Origin: a virus
Length of the DNA stretch: 64,000 nt
Virus record (IMG/VR): IMGVR_UViG_3300027733_000049
Location: 1-64,000 of that record
Direction: 5' to 3' (one strand)
Shown piece after piece: positions 52,160 to 60,250 of the stretch (position 1 is its first letter; every line of letters starts with the position of its first letter). The notes beneath the pieces are model-generated. The model ran no database searches. It saw only the letters and a program-made list of their open reading frames with translations, and was not told the DNA's origin. The position numbers and the translations under genes are program-made.

Positions 52160-52196
52160 TAATTAGCGAGTAATACGGCATCGTACTGCCGTTACG

Positions 52197-52213
52197 TTTC
52201 GTACAGTACGAAA
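52197..52213. promoter_or_regulatory. 17-bp palindrome
   Basis: TTTCGTACAGTACGAAA, just beyond the AT-rich segment. Confidence 0.8.
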
Positions 52214-52251
52214 GTTCTAAGTTTCAGCACGTCCCACAAAGAGGTTACAGG

Positions 52252-52268
52252 TTTCGTACGGTACGAAA
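52252..52268. promoter_or_regulatory. 17-bp palindrome
   Basis: TTTCGTACGGTACGAAA, overlapping the end of the first AGGTTACAGGTTTC repeat. Confidence 0.8.
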
Positions 52269-52354
52269 GTCAAGCTGGTATAAGTAGTAGTATCTGTAAC
52301 ACTATCTAGTGACACGCAGTACGACCCACAGTAAGGTTACAGGTTTCCGTGGGG

Positions 52355-52371
52355 TTTCGTACTGTACGAAA
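52355..52371. promoter_or_regulatory. 17-bp palindrome
   Basis: TTTCGTACTGTACGAAA, 8 nt after the second AGGTTACAGGTTTC repeat. Confidence 0.8.
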
Positions 52372-52462
52372 GTTTGGTGGGTGTTGAGCGACCCACGATG
52401 TGCATACTGCCCACATCTTGTACGGCACGCGGTAAGGTTACAGGTTTCAAAAGTTTGAGACG

Positions 52463-52494
52463 AAAAAAAACCCCCAACCTTTCGGTCAGGGGTT
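52463..52494 (-). terminator. intrinsic terminator of the 52508 gene
   Basis: On the - strand: AACCCCTGACC, GAAA tetraloop, GGTTGGGGGTT, then TTTTTT. An 11-bp stem with two G-T pairs, right after the leftward gene at 52508-53014, making it a single-gene unit. Confidence 0.85.
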
Positions 52495-52507
52495 TTGGGA
52501 CTGAAGA

Positions 52508-53014
52508 TTACTTCAGTTTGATGCCAGAGGCTTCAAGGTAAGATTTGATCCCTTCATGCAAGGTATCAAACTCAGCGTTTTCATAACTTGTTTGCAAGTC
52601 ATCCATGAAGCCTTCGAAGTCAGCGTCACGATAAACAGTTGCCAGTTTATCTGCAAACTCTTTTTTGCCTTTGGCGGCATTGGACGTGCCGCCTGCTTTC
52701 TTAGCACGTTGCAAGTTCCAATCGGTGACTGGCTTGCCTGATTCGACCGCCTTTTTAAAGGTGGGCAAATAGGTTTTCTGCGCCGTGCTTTGAGTCAAGC
52801 CTGAAGCCATGCAACCATCGACAAAGGCAGTTGCCAAACCGCAACCAGTACCATCCTTTTTGTAAGTGCCAATCTTTGCCTTGGCTTTATGCAAAGCCAA
52901 GATGTTGTTATTGGCTTCAGTCTTAAAAGCTTCAGCAGATGCCAAAGCTTTATTCATGTTGCCAACAGATGCGCCACAGGCTTGCGCCAAGGATGTCAGG
53001 GAAAGTGCGCTCAT
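52508..53014 (-). CDS. isolated early gene, unknown function
   Basis: 168 residues from ATG 53014, preceded by AAAGGAAAC. Ala/Lys-rich helical protein: MSALSLTSLAQACGASVGNM, ALHKAKAKIG, KDGTGCGLATAFVDGCMASG, and an acidic C-terminal half (YRDADFEGFMDDLQTSYENAEFD). Own terminator downstream and a palindrome upstream (53124). Position at the head of the early region and its isolation suggest strong early or lysogeny-type expression. No domain recognised. Confidence 0.8.
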   Translation of the reverse strand: MSALSLTSLAQACGASVGNMNKALASAEAFKTEANNNILALHKAKAKIGTYKKDGTGCGLATAFVDGCMASGLTQSTAQKTYLPTFKKAVESGKPVTDWNLQRAKKAGGTSNAAKGKKEFADKLATVYRDADFEGFMDDLQTSYENAEFDTLHEGIKSYLEASGIKLK

Positions 53015-53123
53015 GATGTTTCCTTTCAAAGAGCATCGGGGGAAACGAACGTCTCCGCAACCGACAACTGAACTGTACCTGAACCATACCAGTTTGCACG
53101 GGATAGCCCTACCCTTACAGCAT

Positions 53124-53140
53124 TTTCGTACTGTACGAAA
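53124..53140. promoter_or_regulatory. 17-bp palindrome
   Basis: TTTCGTACTGTACGAAA, about 110 nt ahead of the start of the 52508 gene. I could not find a clear consensus promoter near it. Confidence 0.8.
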
Positions 53141-53333
53141 GTCGATACCCCCACCCCCAAGATATAGGGATTGGTTCCATGGCGAGTATGTGTACTGAGA
53201 ATTGCTCGTTACAACACCATTTTTCAAATCACCCATACATATATACAAACAAAAACACACCCCCCATCTATGTTAGATGTAGTTCAAACATACCTCAACA
53301 TCTTGAGGGGGGTACCCCCATACGAAAACGTCT

Positions 53334-53351
53334 GTACTTATTAATAAGTAC
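53334..53351. promoter_or_regulatory. 18-bp perfect palindrome
   Basis: GTACTTATTAATAAGTAC, different from the 17-bp family but sharing the GTAC ends. It lies upstream of the rightward promoter candidate and may be a distinct operator. Confidence 0.55.
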
Positions 53352-53406
53352 CAACACAAAAACACCCCCCGGTAAGGGGACCCAAAAGGGTAGTCGTAAA
53401 AAAATT

Positions 53407-53435
53407 TTGTATTTTTTAAAATTTGATGGTACAGT
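53407..53435 (+). promoter_or_regulatory. rightward promoter candidate for packaging genes
   Basis: TTGTAT (53407-53412), 17-bp spacer, TACAGT (53430-53435) with TGG just before it (extended -10). About 33 nt ahead of the terminase small subunit start. Sequence evidence only. Confidence 0.5.
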
Positions 53436-53467
53436 CGCCCCATTCCCGTTAACCTCGGTGCAAAAAT

Positions 53468-54103
53468 TTGGACGCGATTCTTGTTACACCAGAATTAAAT
53501 GTGCCCCCGCCATCTAAGATGACAAGCGAGGAGATTCACGATTTGCGTGAACGGGCGCAGCGTCTCTTTAATACAGTAGAGTTCTTAGAAGCCAACGGTC
53601 TGGATACATCCAACCTTCAAGTTTCAAGCACAGACAAAAAAGCTGTAAGGGCTGTGTTTACAGACAGTCCTACTGGGGATCCTAAAGACGTTAATACACC
53701 GGCACGTGCCTTGATGCTCAAGGCGTTGTTGGATGAATACGACTTCGATGTGATACGGAACGCACAGCAGCTGCGCTCTTATATAAAGCTTAAGCTGTTG
53801 GAGCTAAGTACATCTAACCAAGAAAAGACACAACTCAAGGCACTGGACATGTTGGGCAAATTGTCGGACGTGGGGGCCTTTGTTGAACGGATCGAAGTCA
53901 ATATAACTCACCGTACAACAGAAGAGTTGGAGAACGAGTTGGCCAGAAAGCTCACTGCATACATGAGTGACATCATTGATGTGGACACAAAAGATGTGTT
54001 AGCCAGTTATGACCCCTTACCAGATGCACCAGCAGTTGAAGTAATTGATCTGGATGCAGAACTGGGTGAAGTTGTCTTGGACGACGAGGGTGTGGATGAC
54101 TGA
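53468..54103 (+). CDS. probable terminase small subunit
   Basis: 211 residues from a TTG at 53468; the first ATG is at 53519. N-terminal helical segment (TSEEIHDLRERAQRLFNTVEFLEANGL), then ALMLKALLDEYDFDVIRNAQQLRSYIKLKLLELS, LKALDMLGKLSDVGAFVERIEVN and an acidic tail. Immediately precedes TerL with an 8-nt overlap, which is the main evidence. Would recognise packaging sites and stimulate TerL. Confidence 0.7.
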   Translation: MDAILVTPELNVPPPSKMTSEEIHDLRERAQRLFNTVEFLEANGLDTSNLQVSSTDKKAVRAVFTDSPTGDPKDVNTPARALMLKALLDEYDFDVIRNAQQLRSYIKLKLLELSTSNQEKTQLKALDMLGKLSDVGAFVERIEVNITHRTTEELENELARKLTAYMSDIIDVDTKDVLASYDPLPDAPAVEVIDLDAELGEVVLDDEGVDD

Positions 54104-55661
54104 GCATCGCAAAATATTTGAAGACCCTGAAGTAATTGAACGGGTAAGGCAGATGACCCCCGTTCAGTTGCAGGCACTGGTCAGAAGGTTCCCAGTTGAT
54201 GAACAGTCAGCGGTCACAGAAATACTAGAAGAACTCAAGACCCGTAAGATTCGCGCAAAAGCACAAGACGACTTCATGGAGTTTGTGGGGGCGGTGTGGC
54301 CGACGTTCATTAATGGGGCGCACCACCGAAGAATGGCCAAGGCGTTTGAAGAAGTTGCCAATGGGACGGTGAAAAGGCTGATCATTAACATGCCACCACG
54401 CCATACCAAGTCAGAATTTGCCTCGTACCTGCTCCCAGCTTGGTTTTTAGGTAAATTTCCGCATAAAAAAGTGATCCAAACGTCCCATACAGCTGAATTG
54501 GCGACTGGATTTGGCCGAAAAGTGCGAAATTTGGTCGATTCTGAGGCTTATAAGCGTATTTTTCCCACAATTGAGCTTCAAACTGACTCAAAAGCTGCGG
54601 GGCGGTGGAACACAAACTTCGGTGGCGACTATTTTGCGATCGGTGTTGGCGGTGCAGTGACTGGTAAGGGCGCTGACGTACTAATAATAGATGACCCGCA
54701 CTCAGAACAAGAGGCCGCGATCGGTGCATACAACCCAGAGGTGTATGACAAGGTGTATGAGTGGTACACGTCCGGTCCTCGGCAACGTCTTCAGCCGGGT
54801 GGGGCGATTGTGATCGTTATGACACGCTGGTCACTGCGTGATTTGACCGCTCAAGTGATAAAAGCAGCCGCCCAAAGGGGTGGTGAAGAGTGGAAAGTCA
54901 TTGAATTTCCGGCAATTTTGCCCAATGAAAAACCACTTTGGCCTGAGTTTTGGCCCTTAGATCAGTTAATTTCACTGCGTGATGAGTTGCCAAGTGGCAA
55001 GTGGATGGCTCAATATCAGCAGCAGCCAACGTCAGAACAAGGCGCGATTGTCAAAAGAGAGTGGTGGAAGTGGTGGGAAGATGATCGTCCGCCGTCATGT
55101 AGTTTTATTATTCAGTCTTGGGACACAGCACATGAGCTTAAGAAGATCAATGACTATTCTGCGGTGACAACGTGGGGGGTATTCTACGACCAAGAGGATC
55201 GAAATCTACCTAATTTGATCCTGTTAAATGCAGCCAAGCGCCGGGTGGAGTTCCCAGAGTTAAAAGCATGGGCGTTTGAAGAATGGGAAGAATGGGACCC
55301 CGATTCGTTCTTGGTTGAGAAAAAAGCGGCAGGTGCGCCACTCATTCAGGAATTTCGAGCAATGGGAATCCCAGTCCAAGAATTCAGTCCCGGCAAGGGA
55401 CAAGACAAGATCACCAGACTAAATGCAGTTGCAGATATATTCAGGTCAGGTAAAGTATGGGCACCGCAGACACGCTGGGCGGAAGAACTCGTGGACGAAG
55501 TTGCGTCTTTTCCATCTGGAGAACATGATGACTTGGTTGACTCGATGACATTAGCGCTCATGCGTTTTAGGCAAGGTGGGTATCTCAAACTTCCAAGTGA
55601 TGAAGAAGACGAGATTCAATGGTTCAAAGGTTACCGCCGTGAGCGGTTTTACACAGTTTAA
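54096..55661 (+). CDS. terL: terminase large subunit
   Basis: 521 residues from ATG 54096. ATPase: Walker A-like PPRHTKSEF at about 100-108, Walker B DVLIIDDPH at 194-202. Nuclease: SWDTAHELK, an acidic LVEKKAAG segment, and DDLVDSM near the C-terminus. Packages DNA into proheads through the portal and cuts concatemers. Longer frames upstream are not needed, as the ATG overlaps TerS by 8 nt, the usual coupling. Confidence 0.95.
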   Translation: MTEHRKIFEDPEVIERVRQMTPVQLQALVRRFPVDEQSAVTEILEELKTRKIRAKAQDDFMEFVGAVWPTFINGAHHRRMAKAFEEVANGTVKRLIINMPPRHTKSEFASYLLPAWFLGKFPHKKVIQTSHTAELATGFGRKVRNLVDSEAYKRIFPTIELQTDSKAAGRWNTNFGGDYFAIGVGGAVTGKGADVLIIDDPHSEQEAAIGAYNPEVYDKVYEWYTSGPRQRLQPGGAIVIVMTRWSLRDLTAQVIKAAAQRGGEEWKVIEFPAILPNEKPLWPEFWPLDQLISLRDELPSGKWMAQYQQQPTSEQGAIVKREWWKWWEDDRPPSCSFIIQSWDTAHELKKINDYSAVTTWGVFYDQEDRNLPNLILLNAAKRRVEFPELKAWAFEEWEEWDPDSFLVEKKAAGAPLIQEFRAMGIPVQEFSPGKGQDKITRLNAVADIFRSGKVWAPQTRWAEELVDEVASFPSGEHDDLVDSMTLALMRFRQGGYLKLPSDEEDEIQWFKGYRRERFYTV

Positions 55662-55670
55662 GGAATAGTC

Positions 55671-58166
55671 ATGTTGGACAAAGCACTGTATCAGACACCC
55701 GAAGGGTATGGCTCAATGGGACAAGACCCCATTGAAATTGAAATTGAAAACCCTGATGAGGTCAGTATTGGCATTGGTGGTATGGAGATTAATTTAAAGC
55801 CAGAACGTGAAACAGCAGATGACTTTGATGTTAACTTGGCAGAATATTTAGATGATTCATATTTGCAGTCTTTGGGTGAAGAACTTGTAGAAGACTTTGA
55901 TAAAGACATCAACGACCGCAAAGATTGGATGCAGACTTATGTGGATGGTTTGAAGTTACTTGGTTTAAAATATGAGGACAGGACAGAGCCATGGCAAGGT
56001 GCATGTGGTGTATTCCACCCACTGCTCACTGAGTCAGTTGTTCGCTTCCAAAGTGAAGGCATCATGGAGACATTCCCTGCTGCTGGCCCTGTTAAGACTG
56101 TTATTCTTGGTAAAGACACACCTGAAAAAGAAGATGCAGCCACTCGCGTGCGCGAGGACATGAATTATCAACTTACAGATGTGATGTATGAGTACCGTCC
56201 AGAACATGAAAAGATGTTGTGGAATCTGCCAATCGCAGGATCGGCATTCAAGAAGGTGTACTACGACCCAGCCAAAGGCCGTCAGATGGCAGTGTTTATT
56301 CCTGCAGAAGACATTGTCGTGCCTTATGGCGCGTCTAACTTAGAGACATCCCCCCGCGTAGCGCATGTGATGCGTAAGACAGAGAACGAGATTTTGCAGT
56401 TGCAAGATGCTGGGTTCTACATGGACATTGAGTTGGGTGATCCCACACATGAGCTTGATGACATTGAGAAGCAAAAAGCTGAAGAGACGGGCATGTCTGC
56501 GATTGATGATGATCGCTTCCGCATTTTGGAGATGCACGTTGATATTGACTTGCCCGGCTACGAGCATAAGAACAAGAAGGGTAAGCCCACTGGGATTGCT
56601 CTGCCTTATGTAATTACAGTTGAGAAGGGCACTCGTAAGATTTTGGCAGTGCGCCGCAACTGGTACGAGGGTGATGAGCTGCATATGAAGCGCCAGCACT
56701 TTGTACATTACCAATATATACCGGGGTTTGGCTTCTATGGATACGGACTTATCCACCTCATCGGCGGTTACGCTAAGTCAGCGACTATGCTCATACGTCA
56801 GTTGGTTGACGCTGGCACTTTGTCTAATCTACCCGGTGGTCTTAAGTCTCGCGGTCTACGGATCAAGGGGGACGACACACCGATTGCACCGGGTGAATGG
56901 CGAGACGTGGATGTGCCCTCCGGCAGTATTAGAGACAACATTTTGCCTCTGCCCTACAAAGAACCAAGTCAGGTTCTTTACACACTGTTTGACCGCATAG
57001 TTCAAGAAGGTCGTCAGTTTGCGTCCGCTGGTGACATGAAGGTGAGTGACATGAGTGCGCAAGCGCCTGTGGGAACTACCTTGGCAATTTTGGAGCGTAC
57101 TCTTAAAGTGATGGGCGCTGTGCAAGCTCGTATGCACTACACAATGAAGCAAGAGTTCAAACTCTTGAAAGTGATCATTGCAGAGTTCACACCTGATGAG
57201 TATTCGTACGAACCAGAAGAAGGCTCACGCAAAGCACGTAGATCAGACTATGACAGCGTAGATGTGATCCCCGTGTCAGATCCTAATGCGTCAACAATGG
57301 CGCAGAAAATCGTGCAGTATCAAGCTGCACTGCAGTTAGCGCAAACAGCGCCGCAACTCTACAACTTACCCCTCTTACATCGCCAGATGATTGAGGTGCT
57401 AGGCATCAAGAATGCCAACAAACTGATCCCAGTTGATGAAGATCAAGTACCAACAGATCCAATTACTGAGAACCAAAACCTGCTGACAATGAAGCCCGTC
57501 AAAGCGTTTATGGAACAAAACCATGAAGCGCACATCAAGTCTCACATGGCAGCAATACAAAACCCCAAGATTATGCAGTTGATGCAGATGAACCCACAGG
57601 CGCAGGCTATTCAAGCTGCGGCAATGGCTCACATCAACGAGCACATTGCGTTTGAGTATCGTCGTCAGATTGAAGAAGAGATGGGTCATATCCTCCCAAC
57701 AGAGGACCAAAACAAAGCAGTGCCGCCAGAGTTGGCAGATCAGATTGCGTCTATGGTAGCGCAAGCGTCAGAGAAGTTGATGCAGCGCGACACGCAAGAA
57801 GCCAAACAACAACAAGCCCAGCAGCAGATGCAGGACCCAGTTGTGCAGATGCAGATGCAAGAACTCCAGCTCAAAGGTCAAGAGTTGCAGCTTAAACAGC
57901 AGAAGCAACAGATTGATGCGGCAGAGAAAGCCGATCGCATTCGTGTGGAAGAGTCTCGCATTGAGGCTCAGAAACAGATTGCTGCAATGCAGGTCGCGGC
58001 TACAGCCGCTGCAAACAAAGACAAGGCACAACGCCAACAGGAAACTGAAGGCATGCGTATTGGTGCAGAAATCGCCAAGCACAAAGCACAGATGTCTTCA
58101 CAAAACGCGCAACGGGCAGCGCAGTCTAAACAGCCTAGCAAATTCCCTAAAAAGGAAACTGAGTGA
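55671..58166 (+). CDS. portal protein
   Basis: 831 residues. Acidic N-terminus, then WQGACGVFHPLLTESVVRFQ, a core with FGYGLIHLIGGYAKSATMLIRQLVDAGTLSN, DRIVQEGRQFASAGD and APVGTTLAILERTLKVM, typical of large portal proteins of podoviruses. C-terminal ~180 residues are Gln-rich coiled helices (QQQAQQQMQDPVVQMQMQE), the barrel or crown region. Forms the dodecamer at the capsid vertex. Confidence 0.9.
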   Translation: MLDKALYQTPEGYGSMGQDPIEIEIENPDEVSIGIGGMEINLKPERETADDFDVNLAEYLDDSYLQSLGEELVEDFDKDINDRKDWMQTYVDGLKLLGLKYEDRTEPWQGACGVFHPLLTESVVRFQSEGIMETFPAAGPVKTVILGKDTPEKEDAATRVREDMNYQLTDVMYEYRPEHEKMLWNLPIAGSAFKKVYYDPAKGRQMAVFIPAEDIVVPYGASNLETSPRVAHVMRKTENEILQLQDAGFYMDIELGDPTHELDDIEKQKAEETGMSAIDDDRFRILEMHVDIDLPGYEHKNKKGKPTGIALPYVITVEKGTRKILAVRRNWYEGDELHMKRQHFVHYQYIPGFGFYGYGLIHLIGGYAKSATMLIRQLVDAGTLSNLPGGLKSRGLRIKGDDTPIAPGEWRDVDVPSGSIRDNILPLPYKEPSQVLYTLFDRIVQEGRQFASAGDMKVSDMSAQAPVGTTLAILERTLKVMGAVQARMHYTMKQEFKLLKVIIAEFTPDEYSYEPEEGSRKARRSDYDSVDVIPVSDPNASTMAQKIVQYQAALQLAQTAPQLYNLPLLHRQMIEVLGIKNANKLIPVDEDQVPTDPITENQNLLTMKPVKAFMEQNHEAHIKSHMAAIQNPKIMQLMQMNPQAQAIQAAAMAHINEHIAFEYRRQIEEEMGHILPTEDQNKAVPPELADQIASMVAQASEKLMQRDTQEAKQQQAQQQMQDPVVQMQMQELQLKGQELQLKQQKQQIDAAEKADRIRVEESRIEAQKQIAAMQVAATAAANKDKAQRQQETEGMRIGAEIAKHKAQMSSQNAQRAAQSKQPSKFPKKETE

Positions 58167-58360
58167 ACGACTACAAAACATTGGCCTATGTAGCCAAAGA
58201 AATTGTAAAACAGCGAGAGACATACGAGACCGCAGTTCAACGCGGTAGCGCTAAAGACTACGCTGAATACAAGAACCTCTGCGGAATAATCCAAGGTCTA
58301 ACGACCGCAGAGTCAATACTTAACGACCTTGTGCAAAAAATGGAGAAAATGGATGACTGA
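58163..58360 (+). CDS. small helical protein
   Basis: 65 residues, GTG start overlapping the portal stop (GTGA). NDYKTLAYVAKEIVKQRETYETAVQRGSAKDYAEYKNLCGIIQGL, helical, typical of small proteins between portal and scaffold in aquatic phages; often unnamed. Overlaps the next gene by 8 nt. Confidence 0.75.
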   Translation: MNDYKTLAYVAKEIVKQRETYETAVQRGSAKDYAEYKNLCGIIQGLTTAESILNDLVQKMEKMDD

Positions 58361-58763
58361 ATTTGACGTTGCAGCGGTTGATCTGTCCGGCATTCTTAAT
58401 ACAAATGCTGAACAAAAAGCCAAGCAATTGCCTGAACCTAAGACGTTTCACGTTTTATGCGTTGTGCCAGAAGCTATGGAAGAGTACGCCGATAGCGAAG
58501 TAGGCATCATTAAAGCTGGTCAATCCATGCACTACGAAGAAATACTGACCCCAGTATTATTTGTAGTCAAGCTTGGGCCTGACTGCTACAAAGATCCAAC
58601 CCGGTTCCCTAGTGGGCCGAGCTGCAAGGAAGGTGATTTTGTCATCGTCCGCCCTAATTCAGGCACGCGCCTGAAGATTCATGGCCGAGAGTTCCGCATC
58701 ATCAATGATGATTCAATCGAAGCCGTTGTTGAAGATCCGCGTGGAATTGCCCGCGCTGCATAA
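58353..58763 (+). CDS. GroES-like co-chaperonin
   Basis: 136 residues. After a short variable start comes KTFHVLCVVPEAMEEYADSEVGIIKAG, then LFVVKLGPDCYKD, KEGDFVIVRPNSGTRLKI and FRIINDDSIEAVVED: the GroES/gp31 fold order with a mobile-loop-like EVGIIKAG segment and a final EAVV strand. It probably replaces or modifies host GroES to fold the capsid protein, which is encoded shortly downstream. Confidence 0.85.
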   Translation: MTEFDVAAVDLSGILNTNAEQKAKQLPEPKTFHVLCVVPEAMEEYADSEVGIIKAGQSMHYEEILTPVLFVVKLGPDCYKDPTRFPSGPSCKEGDFVIVRPNSGTRLKIHGREFRIINDDSIEAVVEDPRGIARAA

Positions 58764-58771
58764 GGAAAAAT

Positions 58772-59776
58772 ATGGCACAAGCTGAATTTGAAGGCGAAGA
58801 TTTTGAATTCCCTCATGAGAAGGAAGAAAAAACAAAAGCCGTAAAAGAAGACAATTTCAAGATTGAAATTGAAGATGACACCCCTCCCGCAGACCGTGGT
58901 CGTAAAGCTGCGCCCCCTCCAGAGGACGTTTCTGATGACGAGTTGTCCTCGTACGATGAGAAAGTTCAGTCACGTTTAAAGAAATTTACACGTGGTTATC
59001 ATGATGAACGTCGCGCAAAAGAGACAGCTGAACGCGAACGGCAAGCGGCAGAAGACTTTGCCCGTCAGGTGTTTGAAGAGAATAAACGCCTGAAACAACA
59101 ACTATCACACGGTAGTAAAGCTTTTATTGCAACTTCTAAGTCAGCCGCACAGGTTGAATTGGAGTCCGCTGAGAAGAAATTTAAAGCCGCCTACGAAACA
59201 GGCGACGCCGATGCTTTAACAGCCGCCCAGAAGGAAATTTCCAAGGCAACCTTAAAACTGGACAAAGCGGAGACCATGAAACCAATTGAGGTGGAGAAGG
59301 AACCTAAGTTCCAACCTCCAGCTCGAGAAGAAGCCCAACAGCCTAAAGTCAGCCCACGTACCCAAAAATGGATCAATTCCAACAACGATTGGTTTGGAAA
59401 TGATGATGAAATGACAATGACTGCTATGGGTATTGACAAGAAGTTACAACGCGAGTATGGTGCAGATTATGTTGGCACGGAAGAATACTTCCGTACGGTT
59501 GATAAAACCATGCGCAAACGCTTTCCTGAGTATTTTGAAGATGCTCAGAGCCATGAGGACGAAGATGCCCCGCCTCAAAGAAGAAGGGCAGAACCGGTTG
59601 AAGAGGATGAACCTCCACGCCGTGCAAAATCATCTGCAGTGGTAGCTCCAGCTTCCCGCAGTACTCCACCTAATCGCATTAGGCTGAAGGCATCACAAGT
59701 TGCGTTGGCTCGCAAGCTTGGAGTGACTCCAGAAGAATATGCAAGACAGGTTGCTTTAATTAATAGAGGTGAATGA
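58772..59776 (+). CDS. scaffolding protein
   Basis: 334 residues, highly charged. Acidic N-terminus (FEGEDFEFPHEKEEKT), long coiled region (FTRGYHDERRAKETAERERQAAEDF, LKKTLKLDKAETM-like), disordered Pro/Glu middle, basic C-terminal helix RIRLKASQVALARKLG. Position between co-chaperonin and capsid genes and charge pattern fit an internal scaffold that guides head assembly. Confidence 0.75.
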   Translation: MAQAEFEGEDFEFPHEKEEKTKAVKEDNFKIEIEDDTPPADRGRKAAPPPEDVSDDELSSYDEKVQSRLKKFTRGYHDERRAKETAERERQAAEDFARQVFEENKRLKQQLSHGSKAFIATSKSAAQVELESAEKKFKAAYETGDADALTAAQKEISKATLKLDKAETMKPIEVEKEPKFQPPAREEAQQPKVSPRTQKWINSNNDWFGNDDEMTMTAMGIDKKLQREYGADYVGTEEYFRTVDKTMRKRFPEYFEDAQSHEDEDAPPQRRRAEPVEEDEPPRRAKSSAVVAPASRSTPPNRIRLKASQVALARKLGVTPEEYARQVALINRGE

Positions 59777-59778
59777 AT

Positions 59779-60234
59779 ATGGCCGAAACACAAAATCGTT
59801 TAAGTCGTGAGTTGGAAACCCGTAAGGCTGCTTACCGCCCAGAAGCGTGGCGTCCGCCTGAAACACTTCCTATGCCCGAGGATCGCCCCGGTTGGAAGCA
59901 TCGGTATATTCGACTCAGTACGATGGGCCAAGCTGATGCCAGCAACATTTCCTCAAAAATGCGTGAAGGATACGAACCCTGCAAAGCAGAAGAATATCCC
60001 GAGCTGATGATGCACGCTGCCACTGAAGGTCGCTTTAAAGGCGGCATTGAGATTGGTGGTCTATTGTTATGCCGAATCCCTGCAGAGTTTATGGAGCAAC
60101 GTGCTAAATATTACGAGCAGCAGAGCAAGTCTCAAGTGGATTCAGTTGACAATAATTTCCTTCGTGAAAATGATCCTAGGATGCCTCTTTTCTCAGAAAA
60201 GAAAACCAAGGTCACTTTCGGTTCTGGTTCTTAA
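59779..60234 (+). CDS. conserved head-region protein
   Basis: 151 residues; ATG at 59779 rather than 59773, because AGAGGTG sits 7 nt ahead. Contains DRPGWKHRYIRLSTMGQADASN and MREGYEPCKAEEYPEL, GGIEIGGLLLCRIP, and a polar C-terminus, a family I associate with podovirus head clusters, role unknown. Confidence 0.7.
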   Translation: MAETQNRLSRELETRKAAYRPEAWRPPETLPMPEDRPGWKHRYIRLSTMGQADASNISSKMREGYEPCKAEEYPELMMHAATEGRFKGGIEIGGLLLCRIPAEFMEQRAKYYEQQSKSQVDSVDNNFLRENDPRMPLFSEKKTKVTFGSGS

Positions 60235-60250
60235 AATATAGGAGTCTTTT

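Larger units (their letters stand above)
52242..52448. repeat. three direct repeats AGGTTACAGGTTTC
   Basis: Exact 14-bp copies at 52242-52255, 52334-52347 and 52435-52448, spaced 92 and 101 bp. The first two are preceded by CCCACA and followed by palindrome copies, giving degenerate ~100-bp tandem units; the third runs into the terminator instead. Confidence 0.8.
51031..52507. other. 1.5-kb control region without convincing genes
   Basis: Holds a perfect leftward promoter (51.8 kb), a leader of about 750 nt with hairpins at 51081-51100 (AGCACAC/GTGTGCT) and 51119-51141 (CGGGTTA/TAACCCG), an AT-rich segment with a 14-bp inverted repeat, three 14-bp direct repeats, six palindrome copies and a leftward terminator. 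Frames of 60-120 codons occur on both strands but lack ribosome sites and run through palindromes. Confidence 0.75.
53015..53467. other. 453-bp intergenic control region
   Basis: Contains a palindrome (53124), short hairpins such as CATCTA-TGT-TAGATG near 53268, GGGGGTACCCCC, an 18-bp perfect palindrome (53334-53351) and a rightward promoter candidate (53407-53435). No open frame convincing as a gene. Confidence 0.6.

Noticed and set aside
39702-53140. CRISPR array
   Set aside because: Copies of the palindrome are irregularly spaced by tens to thousands of bases, with no uniform spacers and no cas genes.
53015-53260. 82-residue N-terminal extension of the 52508 gene
   Set aside because: Reads through the palindrome and intergenic region; the ATG at 53014 has a good AAAGGAAA site and the upstream residues look random.
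57190-57220. TTCGTACGAA in portal gene as another palindrome copy
   Set aside because: Lacks the central base and the outer arms; only a 10-bp partial match in a coding region.
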